In this document: piece after piece, positions 44,564 through 57,105 of the stretch
How the letters are laid out: each line of letters opens with the position of its first letter
Position numbering within the stretch: the first letter of the stretch is position 1
NCBI GenBank assembly: GCA_946699065.1
Contig: CAMPDV010001296.1
Location: forward strand, 53,522-117,521
Direction: 5' to 3'
DNA: 64,000 nt
DNA from: Loxodes magnus
Lineage: Eukaryota; Ciliophora; Karyorelictea; Loxodida; Loxodidae
Position numbers and translations under genes: made by a program
Notes under the pieces: model-generated
Database searches by the model: none
The model's input: only the letters and a program-made list of their open reading frames with translations
Told to the model about the DNA's origin: nothing

Positions 44564-47500
44564 AAGACCATGAGTGGTCACACTAGTTATGTATGATCTG
44601 TGGCTATATCCAGTGATTCAGAGTTCATCGTATCGGGAAGTGGAGATAATACGGTGAGACTATGGGACGTCAAGACAGGTACCAGTAAGACCATGAGTGG
44701 TCACACTAGTTATGTATGATCTGTGGCTATATCCAGTGATTCAGAGTTCATCGTATCGGGAAGTAGTGATGAGACGGTGAGACTATGGGACGTCAAGACA
44801 GGTACCTGTAAGACTATGAGTGGTCACACTAGTTATGTATTATCTGTGGCTATATCCAGTGATTCAGAGTTCATCGTATCGGGAAGTTTAGATAAGACGG
44901 TGAGACTATGGGACGTCAAGACAGGTACCAGTAAGACCATGAGTGGTCACACTAGTTATGTAAGATCTGTGGCTATATCCAGTGATTCAGAGTTCATCGT
45001 ATCGGGAAGTAGTGATGAGACGGTGAGACTATGGGACGTCAAGACAGGTACCAGTAAGACCATGAGTGGTCACACTAGTTATGTAAGATCTGTGGCTATA
45101 TCCAGTGATTCAGAGTTCATCGTATCGGGAAGTGGAGATAAGACGGTGAGAATATGGGACGTCAAGACAGGTACCTGTAAGACCATGAGTGGTCACACTA
45201 GTTATGTATGATCTGTGGCTATATCCAGTGATTCAGAGTTCATCGTATCGGGAAGTAGTGATTTGACGGTGAGACTATGGGACGTCAAGACAGGTACCTG
45301 TAAGACCATGAGTGGTCACACAAATTAGGTATGATCTGTGGCTATATCCAGTGATTCAGAGTTCATCGTATCGGGAAGTAGTGATGAGACGGTGAGACTA
45401 TGGGACGTCAAGACAGGTACCAGTAAGACCATGAGTGGTCACACTAGTTATGTAAGATCTGTGGCTATATCCAGTGATTCAGAGTTCATCGTATCGGGAA
45501 GTGGAGATAATACGGTGAGACTATGGGACGTCAAGACAGGTAGCTGTAAGACCATGAGTGGTCACACTAGTTATGTATCATCTGTGAATATATCCAGTGA
45601 TTCAGAGTTCATCGTATCGGGAAGTGGAGATTATACGGTGAGACTATGGGACGTCAAGACAGGTACCTGTAAGACCATGAGTGGTCACACTAGTTATGTA
45701 TCATCTGTGAATATATCCAGTGATTCAGAGTTCATCGTATCGGGAAGTAATGATTATACGGTGAGACTATGGGACGTCAAGACAGGTACCTGTAAGACCA
45801 TGAGTGGTCACACTAGTTGTTTATCATCTGTGGCTATATCCAGTGATTCAGAGTTCATCGTATCGGGAAGTGATGATTTGACGGTGAGACTATGGGACGT
45901 CAAGACAGGTACCAGTAAGACCATGAGTGGTCACACTAGTTATGTATGATCTGTGGCTATATCCAGTGATTCAGAGTTCATCGTATCGGGAAGTAGTGAT
46001 GAGACGGTGAGACTATGGGACGTCAAGACAGGTACCTGTAAGACCATGAGTGGTCACACTAGTTATGTAAGATCTGTGGCTATATCCAGTGATTCAGAGT
46101 TCATCGTATCGGGAAGTTGTGATAATACGGTGAGACTATGGGACGTCAAGACAGGTACCAGTAAGACCATGAGTGGTCACACTAGTTATGTATTATCTGT
46201 GGCTATATCCAGTGATTCAGAGTTCATCGTATCGGGAAGTTGTGATGAGACGGTGAGACTATGGGACGTCAAGACAGGTACCTGTAAGACCATGAGTGGT
46301 CACACTAGTTATGTATTATCTGTGGCTATATCCAGTGATTCAGAGTTCATCGTATCGGGAAGTGGAGATAATACGGTGAGAATATGGGACGTCAAGACAG
46401 GTACCTGTAAGACCATGAGTGGTCACACTAGTTATGTATTATCTGTGGCTATATCCAGTGATTCAGAGTTCATCGTATCGGGAAGTGGAGATAATACGGT
46501 GAGACTATGGGACGTCAAGACAGGTACCAGTAAGACCATGAGTGGTCACACTAGTTATGTATGATCTGTGGCTATATCCAGTGATTCAGAGTTCATCGTA
46601 TCGGGAAGTAGTGATTTGACGGTGAGACTATGGGACGTCAAGACAGGTACCTGTAAGACCATGAGTGGTCACACAAATTAGGTATGATCTGTGGCTATAT
46701 CCAGTGATTCAGAGTTCATCGTATCGGGAAGTAGTGATGAGACGGTGAGACTATGGGACGTCAAGACAGGTACCTGTAAGACCATGAGTGGTCACACTAG
46801 TTATGTAAGATCTGTGGCTATATCCAGTGATTCAGAGTTCATCGTATCGGGAAGTGGAGATAATACGGTGAGACTATGGGACGTCAAGACAGGTACCAGT
46901 AAGACCATGAGTGGTCACACTAGTTATGTAAGATCTGTGGCTATATCCAGTGATTCAGAGTTCATCGTATCGGGAAGTGGAGATAATACGGTGAGAATAT
47001 GGGACGTCAAGACAGGTACCTGTAAGACCATGAGTGGTCACACTAGTTGTTTATCATCTGTGGCTATATCCAGTGATTCAGAGTTCATCGTATCGGGAAG
47101 TAGTGATTTGACGGTGAGACTATGGGACGTCAAGACAGGTACCTGTAAGACCATGAGTGGTCACACAAATTAGGTATGATCTGTGGCTATATCCAGTGAT
47201 TCAGAGTTCATCGTATCGGGAAGTAGTGATGAGACGGTGAGACTATGGGACGTCAAGACAGGTACCTGTAAGACCATGAGTGGTCACACTAGTTATGTAT
47301 GATCTGTGGCTATATCCAGTGATTCAGAGTTCATCGTATCGGGAAGTAGTGATTTGACGGTGAGACTATGGGACGTCAAGACAGGTACCTGTAAGACCAT
47401 GAGTGGTCACACAAATTAGGTATGATCTGTGGCTATATCCAGTGATTCAGAGTTCATCGTATCGGGAAGTGGAGATAATACGGTGAGACTATGGGACGTC

Positions 47501-50500
47501 AAGACAGGTACCAGTAAGACCATGAGTGGTCACACTAGTTATGTAAGATCTGTGGCTATATCCAGTGATTCAGAGTTCATCGTATCGGGAAGTGGAGATA
47601 ATACGGTGAGACTATGGGACGTCAAGACAGGTACCAGTAAGACCATGAGTGGTCACACTAGTTATGTATGATCTGTGGCTATATCCAGTGATTCAGAGTT
47701 CATCGTATCGGGAAGTAGTGATGAGACGGTGAGACTATGGGACGTCAAGACAGGTACCTGTAAGACCATGAGTGGTCACACTAGTTATGTATGATCTGTG
47801 GCTATATCCAGTGATTCAGAGTTCATCGTATCGGGAAGTAGTGATTTGACGGTGAGACTATGGGACGTCAAGACAGGTACCAGTAAGACCATGAGTGGTC
47901 ACACAAATTAGGTATGATCTGTGGCTATATCCAGTGATTCAGAGTTCATCGTATCGGGAAGTGGAGATAATACGGTGAGACTATGGGACGTCAAGACAGG
48001 TACCAGTAAGACCATGAGTGGTCACACTAGTTATGTATTATCTGTGGCTATATCCAGTGATTCAGAGTTCATCGTATCGGGAAGTAGTGATGAGACGGTG
48101 AGACTATGGGACGTCAAGACAGGTACCAGTAAGACCATGAGTGGTCACACTAGTTATGTAAGATCTGTGGCTATATCCAGTGATTCAGAGTTCATCGTAT
48201 CGGGAAGTAGTGATGAGACGGTGAGACTATGGGACGTCAAGACAGGTACCTGTAAGACCATGAGTGGTCACACTAGTTATGTATGATCTGTGGCTATATC
48301 CAGTGATTCAGAGTTCATCGTATCGGGAAGTAGTGATTTGACGGTGAGACTATGGGACGTCAAGACAGGTACCTGTAAGACCATGAGTGGTCACACAAAT
48401 TAGGTATGATCTGTGGCTATATCCAGTGATTCAGAGTTCATCGTATCGGGAAGTGGAGATAATACGGTGAGACTATGGGACGTCAAGACAGGTACCAGTA
48501 AGACCATGAGTGGTCACACTAGTTATGTAAGATCTGTGGCTATATCCAGTGATTCAGAGTTCATCGTATCGGGAAGTGGAGATAATACGGTGAGACTATG
48601 GGACGTCAAGACAGGTACCAGTAAGACCATGAGTGGTCACACTAGTTATGTATTATCTGTGGCTATATCCAGTGATTCAGAGTTCATCGTATCGGGAAGT
48701 AGTGATTTGACGGTGAGACTATGGGACGTCAAGACAGGTACCTGTAAGACTATGAGTGGTCACACAAATTAGGTATGATCTGTGGCTATATCCAGTGATT
48801 CAGAGTTCATCGTATCGGGAAGTAGTGATGAGACGGTGAGACTATGGGACGTCAAGACAGGTACCTGTAAGACCATGAGTGGTCACACTAGTTATGTATG
48901 ATCTGTGGCTATATCCAGTGATTCAGAGTTCATCGTATCGGGAAGTAGTGATGAGACGGTGAGACTATGGGACGTCAAGACAGGTACCTGTAAGACCATG
49001 AGTGGTCACACTAGTTATGTATGATCAGTGACTATATCCAGTGATTCAGAGTTCATCGTATCGGGAAGTAGTGATGAGACGGTGAGACTATGGGACGTCA
49101 AGACAGGTACCAGTAAGACCATGAGTGGTCACACTAGTTATGTAAGATCTGTGGCTATATCCAGTGATTCAGAGTTCATCGTATCGGGAAGTAGTGATGA
49201 GACGGTGAGACTATGGGACGTCAAGACAGGTACCTGTAAGACTATGAGTGGTCACACTAGTTATGTATTATCTGTGGCTATATCCAGTGATTCAGAGTTC
49301 ATCGTATCGGGAAGTTGTGATGAGACGGTGAGACTATGGGACGTCAAGACAGGTACCTGTAAGACCATGAGTGGTCACACTAGTTATGTATGATCTGTGG
49401 CTATATCCAGTGATTCAGAGTTCATCGTATCGGGAAGTGGAGATAATACGGTGAGAATATGGGACGTCAAGACAGGTACCTGTAAGACCATGAGTGGTCA
49501 CACTAGTTATGTATTATCTGTGGCTATATCCAGTGATTCAGAGTTCATCGTATCGGGAAGTGGAGATAATACGGTGAGACTATGGGACGTCAAGACAGGT
49601 ACCTGTAAGACCATGAGTGGTCACACTAGTTATGTATGATCTGTGGCTATATCCAGTGATTCAGAGTTCATCGTATCGGGAAGTAGTGATTTGACGGTGA
49701 GACTATGGGACGTCAAGACAGGTACCTGTAAGACCATGAGTGGTCACACAAATTAGGTATGATCTGTGGCTATATCCAGTGATTCAGAGTTCATCGTATC
49801 GGGAAGTGCAGATTTGACGGTGAGAATATGGGACGTCAAGACAGGTACCTGTAAGACCATGAGTGGTCACACTAGTTATGTAAGATCTGTGGCTATATCC
49901 AGTGATTCAGAGTTCATCGTATCGGGAAGTAGTGATGAGACGGTGAGACTATGGGACGTCAAGACAGGTACCTGTAAGACCATGAGTGGTCACACTAGTT
50001 GTTTATCATCTGTGGCTATATCCAGTGATTCAGAGTTCATCGTATCGGGAAGTGATGATTTGACGGTGAGACTATGGGACGTCAAGACAGGTACCAGTAA
50101 GACCATGAGTGGTCACACTAGTTATGTATGATCTGTGGCTATATCCAGTGATTCAGATTTCATCGTATCGGGAAGTAGTGATGAGACGGTGAGACTATGG
50201 GACGTCAAGACAGGTACCTGTAAGACCATGAGTGGTCACACTAGTTATGTAAGATCTGTGGCTATATCCAGTGATTCAGAGTTCATCGTATCGGGAAGTT
50301 GTGATAATACGGTGAGACTATGGGACGTCAAGACAGGTACCAGTAAGACCATGAGTGGTCACACTAGTTATGTATTATCTGTGGCTATATCCAGTGATTC
50401 AGAGTTCATCGTATCGGGAAGTAGTGATGAGACGGTGAGACTATGGGACGTCAAGACAGGTACCTGTAAGACTATGAGTGGTCACACTAGTTATGTATTA

Positions 50501-53500
50501 TCTGTGGCTATATCCAGTGATTCAGAGTTCATCGTATCGGGAAGTTGTGATGAGACGGTGAGACTATGGGACGTCAAGACAGGTACCTGTAAGACCATGA
50601 GTGGTCACACTAGTTATGTATGATCTGTGGCTATATCCAGTGATTCAGAGTTCATCGTATCGGGAAGTGGAGATAATACGGTGAGAATATGGGACGTCAA
50701 GACAGGTACCTGTAAGACCATGAGTGGTCACACTAGTTATGTATTATCTGTGGCTATATCCAGTGATTCAGAGTTCATCGTATCGGGAAGTGGAGATAAT
50801 ACGGTGAGACTATGGGACGTCAAGACAGGTACCTGTAAGACCATGAGTGGTCACACTAGTTATGTATGATCTGTGGCTATATCCAGTGATTCAGAGTTCA
50901 TCGTATCGGGAAGTAGTGATTTGACGGTGAGACTATGGGACGTCAAGACAGGTACCTGTAAGACCATGAGTGGTCACACAAATTAGGTATGATCTGTGGC
51001 TATATCCAGTGATTCAGAGTTCATCGTATCGGGAAGTAGTGATGAGACGGTGAGACTATGGGACGTCAAGACAGGTACCTGTAAGACCATGAGTGGTCAC
51101 ACTAGTTATGTAAGATCTGTGGCTATATCCAGTGATTCAGAGTTCATCGTATCGGGAAGTAGTGATGAGACGGTGAGACTATGGGACGTCAAGACAGGTA
51201 CCAGTAAGACCATGAGTGGTCACACTAGTTATGTAAGATCTGTGGCTATATCCAGTGATTCAGAGTTCATCGTATCGGGAAGTGGAGATAATACGGTGAG
51301 ACTATGGGACGTCAAGACAGGTACCAGTAAGACCATGAGTGGTCACACTAGTTATGTATGATCTGTGGCTATATCCAGTGATTCAGAGTTCATCGTATCG
51401 GGAAGTAGTGATTTGACGGTGAGACTATGGGACGTCAAGACAGGTACCTGTAAGACCATGAGTGGTCACACTAGTTATGTAAGATCTGTGGCTATATCCA
51501 GTGATTCAGAGTTCATCGTATCGGGAAGTGGAGATAATACGGTTAGACTATGGGACGTCAAGACAGGTACCTGTAAGACTATGAGTGGTCACACTAGTTA
51601 TGTATTATCTGTGGCTATATCCAGTGATTCAGAGTTCATCGTATCGGGAAGTAGTGATGAGACGGTGAGACTATGGGACGTCAAGACAGGTACCAGTAAG
51701 ACCATGAGTGGTCACACTAGTTATGTAAGATCTGTGGCTATATCCAGTGATTCAGAGTTCATCGTATCGGGAAGTGGAGATAATACGGTGAGAATATGGG
51801 ACGTCAAGACAGGTACCTGTAAGACCATGAGTGGTCACACTAGTTATGTATGATCTGTGGCTATATCCAGTGATTCAGAGTTCATCGTATCGGGAAGTAG
51901 TGATTTGACGGTGAGACTATGGGACGTCAAGACAGGTACCTGTAAGACCATGAGTGGTCACACAAATTAGGTATGATCTGTGGCTATATCCAGTGATTCA
52001 GAGTTCATCGTATCGGGAAGTAGTGATGAGACGGTGAGACTATGGGACGTCAAGACAGGTACCAGTAAGACCATGAGTGGTCACACTAGTTGTTTATCAT
52101 CTGTGGCTATATCCAGTGATTCAGAGTTCATCGTATCGGGAAGTAGTGATTTGACGGTGAGACTATGGGACGTCAAGACAGGTACCTGTAAGACCATGAG
52201 TGGTCACACTAGTTATGTATGATCTGTGGCTATATCCAGTGATTCAGAGTTCATCGTATCGGGAAGTAGTGATTTGACGGTGAGACTATGGGACGTCAAG
52301 ACAGGTACCTGTAAGACCATGAGTGGTCACACAAATTAGGTATGATCTGTGGCTATATCCAGTGATTCAGAGTTCATCGTATCGGGAAGTGGAGATAATA
52401 CGGTGAGACTATGGGACGTCAAGACAGGTACCAGTAAGACCATGAGTGGTCACACTAGTTATGTAAGATCTGTGGCTATATCCAGTGATTCAGAGTTCAT
52501 CGTATCGGGAAGTGGAGATAATACGGTGAGACTATGGGACGTCAAGACAGGTACCAGTAAGACCATGAGTGGTCACACTAGTTATGTATGATCTGTGGCT
52601 ATATCCAGTGATTCAGAGTTCATCGTATCGGGAAGTAGTGATTTGACGGTGAGACTATGGGACGTCAAGACAGGTACCTGTAAGACCATGAGTGGTCACA
52701 CAAATTAGGTATGATCTGTGGCTATATCCAGTGATTCAGAGTTCATCGTATCGGGAAGTAGTGATTTGACGGTGAGACTATGGGACGTCAAGACAGGTAC
52801 CTGTAAGACCATGAGTGGTCACACTAGTTATGTATGATCTGTGGCTATATCCAGTGATTCAGAGTTCATCGTATCGGGAAGTCATGATTATACGGTGAGA
52901 CTATGGGACGTCAAGACAGGTACCTGTAAGACCATGAGTGGTCACACTAGTTATGTATGATCAGTGACTATATCCAGTGATTCAGAGTTCATCGTATCGG
53001 GAAGTAGTGATGAGACGGTGAGACTATGGGACGTCAAGACAGGTACCAGTAAGACCATGAGTGGTCACACTAGTTATGTAAGATCTGTGGCTATATCCAG
53101 TGATTCAGAGTTCATCGTATCGGGAAGTTGTGATGAGACGGTGAGACTATGGGACGTCAAGACAGGTACCAGTAAGACCATGAGTGGTCACACTAGTTAT
53201 GTAAGATCTGTGGCTATATCCAGTGATTCAGAGTTCATCGTATCGTGAAGTGGAGATAATACGGTGAGACTATGGGACGTCAAGACAGGTACCAGTAAGA
53301 CCATGAGTGGTCACACTAGTTAAGTATGATCTGTGGCTATATCCAGTGATTCAGAGTTCATCGTATCGGGAAGTCATGATTATACGGTGAGACTATGGGA
53401 CGTCAAGACAGGTACCTGTAAGACCATGAGTGGTCACACTAGTTATGTATGATCTGTGGCTATATCCAGTGATTCAGAGTTCATCGTATCGGGAAGTCAT

Positions 53501-56500
53501 GATTATACGGTGAGACTATGGGACGTCAAGACAGGTACCTGTAAGACCATGAGTGGTCACACTAGTTGTTTATCATCTGTGGCTATATCCAGTGATTCAG
53601 AGTTCATCGTATCGGGAAGTGGAGATTTGACGGTGAGACTATGGGACGTCAAGACAGGTACCAGTAAGACCATGAGTGGTCACACTAGTTATGTATGATC
53701 TGTGGCTATATCCAGTGATTCAGAGTTCATCGTATCGGGAAGTAGTGATGAGACGGTGAGACTATGGGACGTCAAGACAGGTACCTGTAAGACCATGAGT
53801 GGTCACACTAGTTATGTAAGATCTGTGGCTATATCCAGTGATTCAGAGTTCATCGTATCGGGAAGTTGTGATAATACGGTGAGACTATGGGACGTCAAGA
53901 CAGGTACCAGTAAGACCATGAGTGGTCACACTAGTTATGTATTATCTGTGGCTATATCCAGTGATTCAGAGTTCATCGTATCGGGAAGTAGTGATGAGAC
54001 GGTGAGACTATGGGACGTCAAGACAGGTACCTGTAAGACTATGAGTGGTCACACTAGTTATGTATTATCTGTGGCTATATCCAGTGATTCAGAGTTCATC
54101 GTATCGGGAAGTTGTGATGAGACGGTGAGACTATGGGACGTCAAGACAGGTACCAGTAAGACCATGAGTGGTCACACTAGTTATGTATGATCTGTGGCTA
54201 TATCCAGTGATTCAGAGTTCATCGTATCGGGAAGTAGTGATGAGACGGTGAGACTATGGGACGTCAAGACAGGTACCAGTAAGACCATGAGTGGTCACAC
54301 TAGTTATGTATTATCTGTGGCTATATCCAGTGATTCAGAGTTCATCGTATCGGGAAGTGCAGATTTGACGGTGAGACTATGGGACGTCAAGACAGGTACC
54401 AGTAAGACCATGAGTGGTCACACTAGTTATGTAAGATCTGTGGCTATATCCAGTGATTCAGAGTTCATCGTATCGGGAAGTGGAGATAATACGGTGAGAC
54501 TATGGGACGTCAAGACAGGTACCAGTAAGACCATGAGTGGTCACACTAGTTATGTAAGATCTGTGGCTATATCCAGTGATTCAGAGTTCATCGTATCGGG
54601 AAGTAGTGATGAGACGGTGAGACTATGGGACGTCAAGACAGGTACCAGTAAGACCATGAGTGGTCACACTAGTTATGTAAGATCTGTGGCTATATCCAGT
54701 GATTCAGAGTTCATCGTATCGGGAAGTGGAGATAATACGGTGAGACTATGGGACGTCAAGACAGGTACCTGTAAGACCATGAGTGGTCACACTAGTTATG
54801 TATGATCTGTGGCTATATCCAGTGATTCAGAGTTCATCGTATCGGGAAGTAGTGATGAGACGGTGAGACTATGGGACGTCAAGACAGGTACCAGTAAGAC
54901 CATGAGTGGTCACACTAGTTATGTAAGATCTGTGGCTATATCCAGTGATTCAGAGTTCATCGTATCGGGAAGTAGTGATTTGACGGTGAGACTATGGGAC
55001 GTCAAGACAGGTACCTGTAAGACCATGAGTGGTCACACTAGTTATGTATGATCTGTGGCTATATCCAGTGATTCAGAGTTCATTGTATCGGGAAGTGCAG
55101 ATTAGACGGTGAGACTATGGGACGTCAAGACAGGTACCAGTAAGACCATGAGTGGTCACACTAGTTATGTATGATCTGTGGCTATATCCAGTGATTCAGA
55201 GTTCATTGTATCGGGAAGTGCAGATTTGACGGTGAGACTATGGGACGTCAAGACAGGTACCAGTAAGACCATGAGTGGTCACACTAGTTATGTATTATCT
55301 GTGGCTATATCCAGTGATTCAGAGTTCATCGTATCGGGAAGTAGTGATGAGACGGTGAGACTATGGGACGTCAAGACAGGTACCTGTAAGACCATGAGTG
55401 GTCACACAAATCCTGTAAGATCTGTGGCTATATCCAGTGATTCAGAGTTCATCGTATCGGGAAGTAGTGATGAGACGGTGAGACTATGGGACGTCAAGAC
55501 AGGTACCTGTAAGACCATGAGTGGTCACACTAGTTATGTAAGATCTGTGGCTATATCCAGTGATTCAGAGTTCATCGTATCGGGAAGTTGTGATGAGACG
55601 GTGAGACTATGGGACGTCAAGACAGGTACCTTTAAGACCATGAGTGGTCACACTAGTTGTTTATCATCTGTGGCTATATCCAGTGATTCAGAGTTCATCG
55701 TATCAGGAAGTTTAAATGAGACGGTGAGACTATGGGACGTCAAGACAGGTACCAGTAAGACCATGAGTGGTCACACTAGTTATGTATGATCTGTGGCTAT
55801 ATCCAGTGATTCAGAGTTCATCGTATCGGGAAGTGCAGATTTGACGGTGAGACTATGGGACGTCAAGACAGGTACCTGTAAGACCATGAGTGGTCACACT
55901 AATTATGTATTATCTGTGGCTATATCCAGTCTTTCAGAGTTCATCGTATCGGGAAGTAGTGATGAGACGGTGAGACTATGGGACGTCAAGACAGGTACCA
56001 GTAAGACCATGAGTGGTCACACTAGTTATGTATGATCTGTGGCTATATCCAGTGATTCAGAGTTCATCGTATCGGGAAGTGCAGATTTGACGGTGAGACT
56101 ATGGGACGTCAAGACAGGTACCTGTAAGACTATGAGTGGTCACACAAATTAGGTATGATCTGTGGCTATATCCAGTGATTCAGAGTTCATCGTATCGGGA
56201 AGTTGTGATGAGACGGTGAGACTATGGGACGTCAAGACAGGTACCTTTAAGACCATGAGTGGTCACACTAGTTGTTTATCATCTGTGGCTATATCCAGTG
56301 ATTCAGAGTTCATCGTATCAGGAAGTTTAAATGAGACGGTGAGACTATGGGACGTCAAGACAGGTACCAGTAAGACCATGAGTGGTCACACTAGTTATGT
56401 ATTATCTGTGGCTATATCCAGTGATTCAGAGTTCATCGTATCGGGAAGTAGTGATGAGACGGTGAGACTATGGGACGTCAAGACAGGTACCTGTAAGACC

Positions 56501-56977
56501 ATGAGTGGTCACACAAATCCTGTAAGATCTGTGGCTATATCCAGTGATTCAGAGTTCATCGTATCGGGAAGTAGTGATGAGACGGTGAGACTATGGGACG
56601 TCAAGACAGGTACCTGTAAGACCATGAGTGGTCACACTAGTTATGTAAGATCTGTGGCTATATCCAGTGATTCAGAGTTCATCGTATCGGGAAGTAGAGA
56701 TGAGACGGTGAGACTATGGGACGTCAAGACAGGTACCTGTAAGACCATGAGTGGTCACACTAGTTATGTATAATCTGTGGCTATATCCAGTGATTCAGAG
56801 TTCATCGTATCGGGAAGTCATGATTATACGGTAAGACTATGGAACGTCAAGACAGGTAGCTGTAAGACCATGAGTGGTCACAGACATTATGTATTATCTG
56901 CGGCTATATCCAGTGATTCAGAGTTCATCGTATCGGGAAGTTATGATTATACGGTGAGACTATGGGACGTCAAGACA
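44559..56977 (+). CDS. WD40-repeat frame block 12
   Basis: About 101 WD40 units run without an indel for 12.4 kb (codons at 2 modulo 3). Standard-code runs reach 203 codons (45338-45949, 45953-46564, 54194-54805, 55178-55789, 56162-56773). TGA at 41 and TAG at 39 separate them. Special units include two with GTG-AAT-ATA (V-N-I) near 45590 and 45713, two with GTG/GTA-ACT variants (V-T-I) near 49028 and 52964, and one with TGA in place of Gly14 (53246). Two have Pro at position 39 (N-P-V, 55412 and 56519), two have Phe at 30 (55631 and 56246), and one has TAA at position 41 (56771). Several internal duplications are listed separately. The block ends in a strongly diverged unit at a deletion near 56978. 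Confidence 0.47.
45702..46191 (+). repeat. Dispersed four-unit module, copy 2 of 4
   Basis: Same module as at 24061. Here the first unit is N-D-Y and has V-N-I in place of V-A-I. Confidence 0.8.
49274..50995 (+). repeat. Partial ten-unit (1,230 bp) duplication
   Basis: C-D-E, TGA, G-D-N (Ile22), G-D-N, TGA, S-D-L, TAG occur in the same order from about 49274 and from about 50504. The units starting at 49397 and 50627 translate identically. The intervening units differ, so this is a duplication overlaid by exchange. Confidence 0.8.
49884..50373 (+). repeat. Dispersed four-unit module, copy 3 of 4
   Basis: Same module; the first unit is S-D-E. The unit after TGA has GAT for GAG at position 9 (Glu to Asp, about 50156), which I saw nowhere else. 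Confidence 0.8.
53451..53940 (+). repeat. Dispersed four-unit module, copy 4 of 4
   Basis: Same module; the first unit is H-D-Y, as in copy 1, and the second is G-D-L instead of D-D-L. The four units that follow TGA (S-D-E, C-D-N, S-D-E, C-D-E) match copy 3, 29 units upstream. Confidence 0.8.
55178..56773 (+). repeat. Shuffled duplication with 5-unit and 9-unit offsets
   Basis: Two rare markers are each present twice but with different spacing. Phe30 (ACC-TTT-AAG) starts TTT at 55631 and 56246 (615 bp, 5 units), and the adjacent L-N-E/TCA unit follows at the same offset (55703 and 56318). Pro39 (AAT-CCT) is at 55412 and 56519 (1,107 bp, 9 units). The two sub-segments have therefore swapped order between copies. 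Confidence 0.85.
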
Positions 56978-56983
56978 GTAGCT
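56975..56983 (+). other. 1-bp deletion ACAGGTAGC to ACAGTAGC, copy 1
   Basis: One G of Gly28 is lost in a diverged unit that also has AGC at 29 and AAA at 32. The WD40 frame shifts from 2 to 1 modulo 3. This lesion differs from the GGTAC deletion and arose independently. Confidence 0.9.
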
Positions 56984-57099
56984 GTAAGAAAATGAGTGGT
57001 CACACTAGTTATGTATGATCTGTGGCTATATCCAGTGATTCAGAGTTCATCGTATCGGGAAGTTGAGATAAGACGGTGAGACTATGGGACGTCAAGACA
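56978..57099 (+). CDS. WD40-repeat frame block 13 (single diverged unit between two deletions)
   Basis: One unit lies between two identical lesions (ACAGGTAGC to ACAGTAGC) 122 bp apart. It carries AGC at 29, AAA for ACC at Thr32 (K-K-M), and TGA at position 16 (57064-57066), which would read S-W-D-K under TGA=Trp. The two lesions share the rare AGC and AAA changes, so one diverged, damaged unit was duplicated in tandem. Confidence 0.4.
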
Positions 57100-57105
57100 G
57101 TAGCT
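57097..57105 (+). other. 1-bp deletion ACAGGTAGC to ACAGTAGC, copy 2
   Basis: The same lesion with the same linked AGC and AAA changes, 122 bp downstream. It is a tandem duplicate of the preceding damaged unit and returns the WD40 frame to 0 modulo 3. Confidence 0.9.
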
